Positions 20,015-30,199 of a DNA stretch of 64,000 bases are shown here, one piece after another. The stretch is taken from positions 43,144,686 through 43,208,685 of the forward strand of contig OZ005654.1 in NCBI GenBank assembly GCA_963930645.1, in the 5' to 3' direction. The notes beneath the pieces were generated by a model. It had not been told where the DNA came from and made no database searches. It saw nothing but the letters and a program-made list of their open reading frames with translations. Source of the DNA: Salticus scenicus. Lineage: Eukaryota; Arthropoda; Arachnida; Araneae; Salticidae. Every line of letters begins with the position of its first letter. Position 1 is the stretch's first letter. The position numbers and the translations under genes are program-made.

Positions 20015-20905
20015 GTTGGTTGGTTGGTTGATATATATTTGTTTCCTCGTTCATCACTTTTCATTTATTAAGATTAGCTTTTCAATTTCATCCTGGCCTT
20101 TTCATGTTTTTACCCAAATGCTAAGTTTCAAAAGTCTCGATAAACTTGAAACAGGTGTGTCTTCTCATTTTAAATGAAACAGGTGTGTCTTCTCATCTTA
20201 AATGAAACATGTCTATCTTAAATGTGGATCGCTTTGCCATCCAAGAGGCCTTCATGAAAATTAAAACCGGCTGGGTGTATCTATGACAAAACGTAGCAAT
20301 TAGATGTTTGAACTGAGTCCATAACCTTCTACAGTTTCCCTTTAAAATTTGTCTAAGCTATAGTAGTCTGTTCAAAAGTATCGTTTAAACGTGGATCAGC
20401 TATGCAAGAGGTCATGATAAAACTGAGTCCTGTATCTGAAACAGGTCAAAACGAAGACCTTTGACATGGCAATTGAAAACGGGGCATCGCTTAGCAGGAA
20501 AAATTCAAAATTTAAACGAGCTGGGCTATAAACGTAACCATTGAATTGTAAATGCTGAGCCATGCTTAGCAGTAGCAGCCCATATTGTAAAAATAATATT
20601 TACGAGATATAATGGCAAAGCGTAGAAAGACAAATGAAAAGCTTAAAAAGTCCGTGCCAGTCTATAGCATCATTTTAAATGTTAATATTGAGCCATCCAA
20701 GAGGCCTTGATAGAAATCGGCTGGCCGTTGTCTGAAACACGACAAATCAATATGTACGCTTGAAATCTGAAAGACGTAGAGAGTAGCAGCCTATATTGTA
20801 AAAATTTAAAATTATAAACTTCAAAAGTGGATATATGTAGGAAGTGTGTTAAGTTTTAAAGTCACGTGACCACACCCACTCTTGAAATAAACCAACCAAC
20901 CAACC

Positions 20906-20909
<4 letters not shown>
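20011..20909. ncRNA. Non-coding unit 3
   Basis: Third diverged copy of the box series, from TATATAT near 20031 and AAGATTAGCTTTTCAATTTC to CATATTGTAAAAATAATATT. The right end has a leftward promoter with GTCACGTGACC (E-box) and CACACCCACTC (CACCC box). No gene. Confidence 0.45.
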
Positions 20910-20950
<41 letters not shown>

Positions 20951-20964
20951 TTTTTTTTTTTTTT
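20910..20964. repeat. A37/T18 palindrome between mirrored CACCC/E-box motifs
   Basis: GTCACGTGACCACACCCACT on the left and its complement on the right: an extended inverted repeat with a central CACGTG on each side. Confidence 0.85.
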
Positions 20965-21416
20965 GGTTGGTTCATTTCAAGAGTGGGTGTGGTCACGTGA
21001 CTCGGATCAAAAAGTGATATAACAGAGATTGATTTCGGAGCTAAAAAGAAGAACCCAAATTGTCTCCCCAACTGGCTGAACCCAGATTAGGTATTTTTTA
21101 GCTTGAAATCTTAGCTGATCTGAGTTTGGTCGTTAGTAAAAAATATCAGCGGATTTTTCTAAGGCCCAAATGAAATTCTTTCAAACTAAATCTGGCAGAC
21201 TAGAATTTTATTAAGAAATCCATACTCATAGTAGTCATCCCTCCCATCATCCCCGACATCTCTTTAAGAAGAGACCGTAAAACGTAAAGTCAGATCCGTC
21301 TCGGTACCACGTCTGGACTCGTCCGAGGTTCAGATCAAATGACTATTGTTAGCCCGCTTAGAGAGAGACTTGGCATAGTGCCAACTGAGTCGATACACGG
21401 GAATGAGTCGATACTG
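20965..21416 (-). other. End of arm B: shared 3' region of segment C genes
   Basis: Read toward the arm from C: hairpin TTGGCACTATGCCAA, 10-bp direct repeats GTATCGACTC at 21387-21396 and 21405-21414 (minus strand), a CCTCGG...CCGAG pairing region, a TCTCTT/AAGAGA hairpin, and AATAAA about 215 bases in (complement near 21208). Because both arm copies carry it, whichever C gene points at it gets the same 3' end. Confidence 0.6.
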
Positions 21417-21461
21417 TGTCGAGAGCGGGACTGGTAAGTATGGTAGTAGAAGATGAATATT

Positions 21462-23042
21462 TTAGACATCTTCATATTTGACCAATCTTTGTTTCAAGCT
21501 GGCCACTTCAGCTTTTAAACTATCATTTTCCGCTTTCAAGCTAGCCATTCCCTCTTTTAAACTATCATTTTCCGCTTGCAAGTTAGCCATTCCCTCTTTC
21601 AGGTTAGCAACTTCAGTTTTCAGGTTAGCAATTTCGTGCATGTGTAAATCAAAAATATGTTCCAAGTATTCAATTTTTTGCATTTGCAGCGTTTGGTTTT
21701 CAATTTTGAGAGTCCGTATATTATTTTCGTAAATCTCTTTCATATTTTTCATTTCAGCCTCTATCCCTTTGCAGCGTCCCACTATGGGCATCACGCACTG
21801 GAAGCACATCTGTTGACGCTTGCTGGGTTCCCAATAATCTTCTTTAACGACTTCGTAAAACAGTTTATAATCTTCTTCGGTCTGCGTGCCTGGCGTAAAA
21901 TACATCTTTTTTTCGTTGTTCAGATGCAAGAAGTATTGGGTACGCGCACTAGACGACTTGAAATTTCTCGATACGGGTAGTACCAGTTTCAGTTTTATGC
22001 CTGGCAAATGTTTGATTTTGATTTTATATTTTCCGTCGATGAACGCTATTGGAACTTTGAGCAATTTATCGGGATGCCTGCAGGCATAATTTTGGGTTAG
22101 GAGCCTCATGATGCCTCCGTTCCAGAGCGTAGCCAAGACCAATCTGTAATCTTTGGGAAGCGTCTCCTGGATGTAAAAATGTTTCCTGTTACCAACCCCT
22201 AGTTGGCTTTCGAATGAAAAATTACAGCTAGATTTTCGGTTGCTGAGATATCCCAGTGTATTGACCAAATGCCAGACGGTCTCTATAGATTTGCTTTTCA
22301 GGCAGCTGTAACCGACATACGGTCGCTCGTCGGGCCTGATCCTACCCCACACGTTCTTGTGAAAATGATCTTCTGAATGAGTTACCACGACCATGTGCCT
22401 ATGCTGCCTGAATTTGGGATTGGTTTCCCTGCCGCCGTCGCACCAACATGAAAAGGGTAGGGTTCGGGTCAAGCCGTCGTCTCTATCCATGAATCTTATA
22501 AAATCCCTATAGGCTACGGCTCGCACCATGACGTGGATGAACGCCAGGTTACCTTCAAGATATCTCAGCACGCAAGAGGCGGCCAAATTCAGCGTTTCGT
22601 CTTCGAAAGGTACGGGTGGAGGCTCTAAATCGATCGTCCAGACGGGTTCGTAGGCCCAGTCGTCCATGAAGTAACGCGTATGCTCGAAAAAATCTTTTTT
22701 TGCGCACATTGGGTCGAAATCGAAAAATTCGTATGGGTCGGCAGCAGGATCTTCGTCATCAGAATCAGGCTCAGGTTCAGGCTCAGGCTCAGTCATCCTA
22801 AATCTAAAATTTCTAAAGCATTCTATCAAATGATCAGCGGCACCGTTCTTTTCCCCTCTTTGGAATGTAAATTGGCCCTCGCACCAAACGCAGCATGTTA
22901 AAGGGTCCATGGTGGTTTCATTCCTACAATGCCTTTCATAATCTTTGGGCAAGACAAGAACGTTACAGCGCGGACACGAAAAGTGAGTTCTGTCGCCTGC
23001 GAGAGCGTTCATATACCTTCTCAAATTGGGACCGGCAGGCAT
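21462..23042 (-). CDS. 526-aa zinc-finger/coiled-coil protein, possible HUH-type replication nuclease
   Basis: Residues 23-75 have two Cys/His clusters (C23-x2-C26 with H38/C39; C51-x2-C54-x16-H71-x3-C75), likely zinc binding. Residues 84-102 are acidic with EP repeats. HRHMVVV at 214-220 resembles the His-hydrophobic-His motif of HUH endonucleases, and NTLGYLSNRK at 261-270 resembles motif III, with Tyr265 49 residues later. Motif I is not clear and no helicase is seen. More Cys pairs lie at 413-424; residues 425-526 are a heptad coiled coil with repeated LKAENDSLK. A nicking role is inference. Start follows TATATATA (23105-23112) and a TTCATCTTCTAC leader. Confidence 0.85.
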   Translation of the reverse strand: MPAGPNLRRYMNALAGDRTHFSCPRCNVLVLPKDYERHCRNETTMDPLTCCVWCEGQFTFQRGEKNGAADHLIECFRNFRFRMTEPEPEPEPDSDDEDPAADPYEFFDFDPMCAKKDFFEHTRYFMDDWAYEPVWTIDLEPPPVPFEDETLNLAASCVLRYLEGNLAFIHVMVRAVAYRDFIRFMDRDDGLTRTLPFSCWCDGGRETNPKFRQHRHMVVVTHSEDHFHKNVWGRIRPDERPYVGYSCLKSKSIETVWHLVNTLGYLSNRKSSCNFSFESQLGVGNRKHFYIQETLPKDYRLVLATLWNGGIMRLLTQNYACRHPDKLLKVPIAFIDGKYKIKIKHLPGIKLKLVLPVSRNFKSSSARTQYFLHLNNEKKMYFTPGTQTEEDYKLFYEVVKEDYWEPSKRQQMCFQCVMPIVGRCKGIEAEMKNMKEIYENNIRTLKIENQTLQMQKIEYLEHIFDLHMHEIANLKTEVANLKEGMANLQAENDSLKEGMASLKAENDSLKAEVASLKQRLVKYEDV

Positions 23043-23135
23043 CGTAGAAGATGAATAATGGCTTGAAGATAGCTGGATATAATTTTAAAATTTACAAGGG
23101 TCGGTATATATAGGCAAAATAAAGCCACGCCCACT

Positions 23136-23202
<67 letters not shown>

Positions 23203-23294
23203 GTGGGCGTGGCTTCACTTTGCCTATATATATTGGCCAAGATTTAATTTTGCCATTCATCTTCTACTACCATACTTGCCAGTCCATACTTGCC
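23043..23294. promoter_or_regulatory. Divergent promoter of the two segment C genes
   Basis: The A/T palindrome 23137-23200 lies between mirrored GC boxes (AGCCACGCCCAC and GTGGGCGTGGCTT). TATA at 23105-23112 faces left and at 23225-23233 faces right, with initiator TTCATCTT at 23257 for the right gene. Both leaders contain TTCATCTTCTAC. Confidence 0.75.
23137..23200. repeat. A30/T34 palindrome in segment C
   Basis: The only pair (with 59308-59370) flanked symmetrically by GGGCGTGGC boxes instead of TTGG repeats. Confidence 0.85.
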
Positions 23295-23639
23295 ATGAGG
23301 CCCATATTGAAAAGTTTCAAGGAGATAGAAGCCGAAATGAAAAATATGAAAGAGATTTACGAAAATAATATCAGAGAAACGAGAGAAACTCTGCAAGACG
23401 AAATCAAAACGCTACAGGCTGATAGAATACGCTTGTGGGAAATTATTTATAATTTACAAGTGAACGCAATTGCTAGCCTGAAAGACGGAATGGCCAGCCT
23501 GAAAGCAGAAATGGCTATCTTGAAAGCGGAAAATGATAGTTTAAAAGGTGAAAATGCTAGCCTGAAAAAGGAAATGGCTAGCTTGCAAGCTGAAAATGAT
23601 AGTTTAAAATATAGATTGGCCAATTATGAAGATGTCTAA
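23295..23639 (+). CDS. 114-aa coiled-coil protein, partial paralogue of the 526-aa protein
   Basis: The frame is open from 23220, but the only upstream initiation codon there is a TTG inside the TATA box. The first ATG downstream of TATA and initiator is at 23295, giving 114 aa. 'EIEAEMKNMKEIYENNIR' matches residues 427-443 of the 526-aa protein, and the heptad repeats with LKAENDSLK and the NYEDV end correspond to its C-terminus. It has no zinc cluster or HRH motif. It could pair with the larger protein through the coiled coil and modulate it (inference). Confidence 0.75.
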   Translation: MRPILKSFKEIEAEMKNMKEIYENNIRETRETLQDEIKTLQADRIRLWEIIYNLQVNAIASLKDGMASLKAEMAILKAENDSLKGENASLKKEMASLQAENDSLKYRLANYEDV

Positions 23640-23640
23640 A

Positions 23641-24091
23641 CAGTATCGACTCATTCCCGTGTATCGACTCAGTTGGCACTATGCCAAGTCTCTCTCTAAG
23701 CGGGCTAACAATAGTCATTTGATCTGAACCTCGGACGAGTCCAGACGTGGTACCGAGACGGATCTGACTTTACGTTTTACGGTCTCTTCTTAAAGAGATG
23801 TCGGGGATGATGGGAGGGATGACTACTATGAGTATGGATTTCTTAATAAAATTCTAGTCTGCCAGATTTAGTTTGAAAGAATTTCATTTGGGCCTTAGAA
23901 AAATCCGCTGATATTTTTACTAACGACCAAACTCAGATCAGCTAAGATTTCAAGCTAAAAAATACCTAATCTGGGTTCAGCCAGTTGGGGAGACAATTTG
24001 GGTTCTTCTTTTTAGCTCCGAAATCAATCTCTGTTATATCACTTTTTGATCCGAGTCACGTGACCACACCCACTCTTGAAATGAACCAACC
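23641..24091 (+). other. Arm B start: border repeats and shared 3' region
   Basis: GTATCGACTC at 23643-23652 and 23661-23670, hairpin TTGGCA-CTA-TGCCAA at 23673-23687, AATAAA near 23847, then a leftward-facing E-box/CACCC promoter before the next palindrome. Mirror of 20965-21416. Confidence 0.6.

Positions 24092-24162
<71 letters not shown>
24092..24162. repeat. A/T palindrome between CACCC/E-box motifs
   Basis: Mirror of 20910-20964, longer on the T side. Confidence 0.85.
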
Positions 24163-24166
<4 letters not shown>

Positions 24167-25057
24167 GGTTGGTTGGTTGGTTTATTTCAAGAGTGGGTGT
24201 GGTCACGTGACTTTAAAACTTAACACACTTCCTACATATATCCACTTTTGAAGTTTATAATTTTAAATTTTTACAATATAGGCTGCTACTCTCTACGTCT
24301 TTCAGATTTCAAGCGTACATATTGATTTGTCGTGTTTCAGACAACGGCCAGCCGATTTCTATCAAGGCCTCTTGGATGGCTCAATATTAACATTTAAAAT
24401 GATGCTATAGACTGGCACGGACTTTTTAAGCTTTTCATTTGTCTTTCTACGCTTTGCCATTATATCTCGTAAATATTATTTTTACAATATGGGCTGCTAC
24501 TGCTAAGCATGGCTCAGCATTTACAATTCAATGGTTACGTTTATAGCCCAGCTCGTTTAAATTTTGAATTTTTCCTGCTAAGCGATGCCCCGTTTTCAAT
24601 TGCCATGTCAAAGGTCTTCGTTTTGACCTGTTTCAGATACAGGACTCAGTTTTATCATGACCTCTTGCATAGCTGATCCACGTTTAAACGATACTTTTGA
24701 ACAGACTACTATAGCTTAGACAAATTTTAAAGGGAAACTGTAGAAGGTTATGGACTCAGTTCAAACATCTAATTGCTACGTTTTGTCATAGATACACCCA
24801 GCCGGTTTTAATTTTCATGAAGGCCTCTTGGATGGCAAAGCGATCCACATTTAAGATAGACATGTTTCATTTAAGATGAGAAGACACACCTGTTTCATTT
24901 AAAATGAGAAGACACACCTGTTTCAAGTTTATCGAGACTTTTGAAACTTAGCATTTGGGTAAAAACATGAAAAGGCCAGGATGAAATTGAAAAGCTAATC
25001 TTAATAAATGAAAAGTGATGAACGAGGAAACAAATATATATCAACCAACCAACCAAC

Positions 25058-25060
<3 letters not shown>
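24163..25060. ncRNA. Non-coding unit 3, reversed
   Basis: Reverse complement of 20011-20909; no gene. Confidence 0.4.

Positions 25061-25123
<63 letters not shown>
25061..25123. repeat. A31/T32 palindrome
   Basis: Mirror of 19952-20010. Confidence 0.85.
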
Positions 25124-26362
25124 CAAGGTTGGTTGGTTGATGAAGTTGGTTTCTAAAGTTATATTTCTCAGTTGGCTGCTAAAGCTATATTTCTCAGTTG
25201 GCTTCTAAAGTTATATTTCTTTAGCCAATCAAATTCATTGTAGATGGCGCTGTAGTCTATATATATAGTATATATATAGTATATCTATTAGGGTGGGTGG
25301 GTGTGGAATTTATTTCTTCTACTGTAAGGTCATGCATAAACTACCTCCTGATGTCTAAACCCATTTCCTTTAAAACAGGATGGAATAGTGTCATTTATAC
25401 AATATTGGCTTTGAAAACAAGATTTTTATAGACTTTTGTCTGACAAATGACAAGATACTGCAGGTTTTCATGAAATCAGAATAGATCATAGGCTTTTATA
25501 GAAAAATCTAACTCTCTAGTGTCCGTCAATGTACATCTTGCTCAAAACACATTACGAGGCATAGTGACTAGACAACTGTTGCTGGCAAATGTCGAGACAC
25601 AATGAGGGTGTAGTCATGTTAGCCATAGTAAATATAGCCAGTCAAGTTTTCAAGGTCATACTTAACGAATGGTTAATACTATTTTTATAATTACGTTTAA
25701 ATTTTCCAGCGTCCATTGCTACAGTCTTCTTGACAACTCTCAGCATTTGATCGAGACCTCTTGCTAAATTTTTACTGATTCTGTCTACGCAACAGTATTA
25801 AGATTAGTCTGTTTCAACTTTATCGAGGTCTCCGGTTTTAATTTTGACCTACCCCGTTTTCAATTGCCATGTCAAAGCGATATGTCTTCGTTTTGACATG
25901 GCAGCTGTTTTAGATACAGGCAACGTGACTCAAATTTATCATGGCCTCTTGCATAGCTGATCCACGTTTAAACGATTCTTTTGAACAGTCAAATTTGAAA
26001 GACTACTATAGCTTCGACAAATTTTAAAGGGTTATGGATTAAAATCTGCTGTAACAAATTGCCATTTAAGGTCAGAGCTACGTTTTGTCATGGTTTCAAT
26101 TTTCATGAAGGCCTCTGCCAAGCGATCCAAATTTAAGATAGACATGATCAAAATTAACAGGTTTCATTTAAAATGAGAAGATTTGGATTGAATAATGTTT
26201 CACCATTCTATCGAGACCATAGCTGAAATGCAAGACTTTTGAAACTTAACATTTGGACAAAACGCGAAAAAGGCCAGGTGAAAAGCTAATCTTGATAAAT
26301 TAGAAAATAATATATATATTAACTAACCAACATACTTGAAAGAAACCAACCAACCAACCTTG
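25124..26362. ncRNA. Non-coding unit 2 and boundary-type element, reversed
   Basis: Reverse complement of 18713-19951, including GATGGCGCTGTAGTC and the TATA array near 25237-25290. Confidence 0.4.

Positions 26363-26428
<66 letters not shown>
26363..26428. repeat. A/T palindrome
   Basis: Mirror of 18638-18712. Confidence 0.85.
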
Positions 26429-26431
<3 letters not shown>

Positions 26432-27317
26432 GTGACTTTGAAACTTGATTGGCTATATATAATTATTTATTTGTCCCTTCCTTAATCTGTAGTCCATTTA
26501 GTTAATACTAATTTCCTAATTACGTTTCAATTTTCATTTGTCATGCTACTCAACGAATGGTTAATACTATTTTCATAATTACATTTAAATTTTCCAGCGT
26601 TCATTGCTACATTTGTCGTGACAACTCTCAGCAATTTAAATTTTATAGAGACCTCTTGCTAAATTTTACGGATTCTCTCTACGCAACAATGTTTATATTA
26701 GTTTGTTTCAATTTTATCGAGACCTCCAGTTTCAATTTTAAATTTTTACGCCTGCTAAGCGATATGTCTTCGTTTTCAAGGGTCCTGCTAAGTGATATCT
26801 CTTTGATAGGACATGACAATTAAAACCTGTTTCAGATACAGTTGACTCAATTTTATCATAACCTCTTGCATAGCTGAAGCCAGATTCATGTTTAAGCGAT
26901 CCTGTCAAAATTGAAAGACGCCTATAGCCTAGACAAATTGAATTCAATACAAACGCTAAAAGGTTATGGACTTATTGAAATATTTTTATAAATTACCAAG
27001 TTCAGTATAAGGTCAGATTTCAAGTTTGTCCTGTTTCGGGACTCATGAAGGCTTTTTGGATGGACCAAGTTTAAGATCGACACGACGACTGTGCCACGAT
27101 CAAAATTAACAGGTTTCATTTAAAATGGGAAGATCTAGCATTTGGACACGATTGTATGGAATCCTGTTTCAGATACAGGTTCAAATTTATCATATTTGTC
27201 ATTACGAGACATAATGACTAGACAACCGTTGCTGACAAATGTTGAGAGACAATGAGAGTGTGGAAACAAATAGATAATTATATATAGCCAGTCAAACCAA
27301 CCAACCAACCAACCTTG
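26429..27317. ncRNA. Non-coding unit 1, reversed
   Basis: Reverse complement of 17749-18637, with inward promoters at both ends. Confidence 0.4.

Positions 27318-27393
<76 letters not shown>
27318..27393. repeat. A/T palindrome
   Basis: Mirror of 17690-17748; halves are nearly equal here. Confidence 0.85.
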
Positions 27394-27820
27394 CAAGGTT
27401 GGTTGGTTGGTTGGTTGATATATATATCTTTTCCTCGTTCATCAAGATTCGCTTTTCAATTGTCATGACCAAACGATTGGTTACTAAAGTTTTTTTGGAT
27501 CTCTATCATTGGATCTCGTTAATACTATTTTCATAATTACGTTTAAATTTTTACAATATGAGCTGCTAATCTCTACGCGTTCAGTTTTTCTGGCTCAGCA
27601 TCTCAATTTAAAAGCTACATTTGTCCCGTTTCAATTTTATCGAGGTTAAATTTTTATGGATAATGTTGGCTGTCCCGTTTGCAGGTCCAATCGATAGGAT
27701 GGCATAGCTGAAGCCGCTTTAAGCGATTCTTTTGAACGGCTTAGACAATTTTCATTTGTCTAGTCATAAAATTTATAAGTTATTTTTTTTACAAATCCAA
27801 TATTGGTAGGAGATAGATTT
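27394..27820. other. Non-coding; partial unit, reversed
   Basis: Mirror of 17263-17689. Confidence 0.5.
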
Positions 27821-27912
27821 AAAAAAAATGGGTCAAACGAGGCTTCCATCGTCAAGATAAGTCATAATGACAAATCTGACATGAGGAAGCCTCGTTTGAC
27901 CCAAATTTTTTT
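27821..27912 (-). terminator. 3' inverted repeat of the 470-aa gene
   Basis: Reverse complement of 17171-17262. Confidence 0.6.
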
Positions 27913-27927
27913 AAATTTTTAATATTT

Positions 27928-29340
27928 TTAGAGTGATATGTAATTTGGCTGTTTGGACTCATCTATTATATATTCTAGAGTGACAGGTGTCAGGAGATCT
28001 TTCATCATAGAGTCTAGTAGTAGCTGATCTGGCATGGGAGAGCATACTATATTATTAAGATCTTCAGGTACCGCTGGGCTTTGAATAGGCCATTCACTAT
28101 GAAATCCTGGATTTTCAACAAAAGGCATTGAATGTTCAATAGGTGCAGGCTCTGGATTTGCAATAGGTGCAGGCTCTGGTTCTCTAGTTTCAGGCTCTGT
28201 ATTTGTTGCAGCGTCCTTGAAGGTGAGCTTACGTTTCTTTAAACGCTTGGGATTCTTTTCGGCCTTACGTTTTACCGATGCAGTTCTCATATCCATTCCA
28301 GGTAGATCAGGCCCATAGGTGCGTACGAAGTTGTTTTTAAGGGGATCTGTCAATACTTTCCAGATTTGAGAGTTATATTGTTCTGCATAATTTGTAGTGA
28401 CCACGGTTATTGTTTTGTCCAACACAACAGGAGGGTTCGTCGGCAAATAGATTTCTGGCAAATCGGTTTCTGGCTCTTGGGATGGTTCTGGCTCTTGGGA
28501 TGGTTCTGGCTCTGAGATTGGAGCTGTTTGAATATATTCAGAGGGTGGCTCGTCATCATCATCCATATGAGGTATCATAGGTGTTGGCACAGATACCTCA
28601 TACATCCCGTCTATTTTCGTGATTCTTTCTACCAACGGATTTTTTACCTTGAAACCCAGCTTCAAGCTCTCCTTCACAACATGTAGACTGAAGAAATTCT
28701 TTTGCGTCGTAAATAAAATATAGGTAGTGCCAGCAGGTATCTTGTAGCTTGAGCGAGCAATCAATATGAACCTCTCGTAGAAGTGAAGCTTGTCCCCTGA
28801 GAAATATCTGCTGTCAGCTCTCACTCGTGTCTCGTTGGGGGGTCTCACATAGAACAGCAATGGTGCGTCCAACGTCTGGATAATATGGGCGCATCCTTGC
28901 CCAACGGTTCTCTGTCCAAACGTGAAATGACCTTTCACCAGAAATTGGTTATGGGGGCACTTGAAACCAATTCTCATATCAGCGTTGGTTCTGTTGGCTT
29001 CGCTGGGGGGTCTTTTGAATCTGTTCATAACAGTGATCCATTTTATGTCTTGAGGTCTCAACGGATAGATTGTCTGGGCCTCTCTGCCTAGTGCTGGAAT
29101 CGTATTTAGGATCTTGTCCGTCAGAGTACGTTTTTTAAACGAAATATTATGATCAGGTGTCAGATGTAGGCAGAACATATGGATTTTGCCTTCTCCGATC
29201 ATTGTTTGGAAATGAGGATATTTCTTCAGCTTCTTGACAGAAGTCGAAAGAATATTTGGAAAAGGCTCAGTCATTCCGAAAAGGTTATGAAGAGCGTTAG
29301 CCGCTTTAAGTTTCTTCACAGAGCATTGATGCTTATACAT
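27928..29340 (-). CDS. 470-aa putative nuclear regulator, arm copy 2
   Basis: Protein identical to 15743-17155 (acidic EPEPSQ region, nuclear-localisation cluster at 357-371, acidic-hydrophobic tail). Same promoter in reverse. Confidence 0.85.
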   Translation of the reverse strand: MYKHQCSVKKLKAANALHNLFGMTEPFPNILSTSVKKLKKYPHFQTMIGEGKIHMFCLHLTPDHNISFKKRTLTDKILNTIPALGREAQTIYPLRPQDIKWITVMNRFKRPPSEANRTNADMRIGFKCPHNQFLVKGHFTFGQRTVGQGCAHIIQTLDAPLLFYVRPPNETRVRADSRYFSGDKLHFYERFILIARSSYKIPAGTTYILFTTQKNFFSLHVVKESLKLGFKVKNPLVERITKIDGMYEVSVPTPMIPHMDDDDEPPSEYIQTAPISEPEPSQEPEPSQEPETDLPEIYLPTNPPVVLDKTITVVTTNYAEQYNSQIWKVLTDPLKNNFVRTYGPDLPGMDMRTASVKRKAEKNPKRLKKRKLTFKDAATNTEPETREPEPAPIANPEPAPIEHSMPFVENPGFHSEWPIQSPAVPEDLNNIVCSPMPDQLLLDSMMKDLLTPVTLEYIIDESKQPNYISL

Positions 29341-29664
29341 GTTAGCAGTTCAAGCTCCGAAGAGAGAATGACTATTCGATCGAATGGCAGAGCTTATATA
29401 GTGAAGGCAGGATGTTGCATAACTCATTTTCTACGAAAACAGGATAAGATAAGGCTATTTATAGAATTATTGTCGCTGAACGCGAAAACAGGATATTGCA
29501 TAACTCATTTGCTACGAAACAGGATGCTGAACACGGAAACAGGATACGGTAAAGATTTTTATAGATGCTGAAACAAATAAGCATTGCTGGACAATGATAG
29601 TGTAGATACTTTAGCATGATATATATAGGTTATCTAGAGTCAATCAACTAATCAACCAACCTTG
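29341..29664 (-). promoter_or_regulatory. 470-aa gene upstream region
   Basis: Mirror of 15419-15742. Confidence 0.7.

Positions 29665-29749
<85 letters not shown>
29665..29749. repeat. A/T palindrome (85 bp, longest simple one)
   Basis: Mirror of 15341-15418. Confidence 0.85.
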
Positions 29750-30111
29750 CAAGGTTGGTTGATTGGTTGCTTGACATTAGCTAACCTATATATATCTCAT
29801 GCTAAAGTGTCTTTGGTTGATTTTATATTTCTATAATTTTTTCAACATACTATTTTTTTGGGACTTTGCCATTTTTCACCAATCTGGAAAATTTTTCAAA
29901 GTTTATCATTTCGATTTTATAGATTTTGATTTCAAAATAATATTTTTTTGCCAATCTTGAAATTTTTTTAAGTTGGTTGATAATAGTTTATATATAAATT
30001 TATATCTCAGGGACTTCAGTTATAAAAGTATCCATTCAAAATCTTAAGTATCCGTTTAAAATCTTAAAGTACAAATCGGTACGCATCCAATATTGGCAAT
30101 ATAATTGTTAC
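29750..30111. other. Non-coding
   Basis: Mirror of 14979-15340. Confidence 0.5.
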
Positions 30112-30184
30112 AAAAAAAACGGGTCGAACGAAGTGTCAAAGACAGGAATCTGCCATGAGACACTTCGTTCGGCCCGATTTTTTT
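30112..30184 (-). terminator. 3' inverted repeat of the Val-Pro gene
   Basis: Mirror of 14905-14978; the 16-bp TTTAAA-centred palindrome is retained near 30194-30209. Confidence 0.6.
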
Positions 30185-30199
30185 ATAAATCGTTTGGGT

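Larger units (their letters stand above)
12241..21416. repeat. Inverted-repeat arm B, copy 1
   Basis: About 9.2 kb holding a BRO-like gene remnant, convergent-promoter units, the Val-Pro repeat gene, the 470-aa gene and a 4 kb non-coding block. It is the reverse complement of 23641-32789 (axis near 22541), differing mainly in homopolymer lengths. It ends exactly at the GTATCGACTC direct repeats that border segment C. Confidence 0.9.
21417..23640. other. Invertible segment C, orientation 1
   Basis: A 2224-bp segment between inverted B arms, with the 526-aa gene on the minus strand and the 114-aa gene on the plus strand, diverging from an A/T palindrome. The same segment is present at 58868-61090 in the opposite orientation relative to its arms. 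Inside it, a block beginning TTCATCTTCTACTACCATAC occurs as an inverted pair, at about 21431-21459 and 23257-23289. Confidence 0.9.

Noticed and set aside
21462..23042. Calling the 526-aa protein a known Rep or parvovirus NS1
   Set aside because: No helicase Walker motifs and no clear motif I; similarity is limited to two short motifs.
23700..23780. Hammerhead ribozyme in the arm-end region (GGACGAGTCC motif)
   Set aside because: The required CTGATGA and GAAA core bases are absent; only ordinary local pairing is seen.
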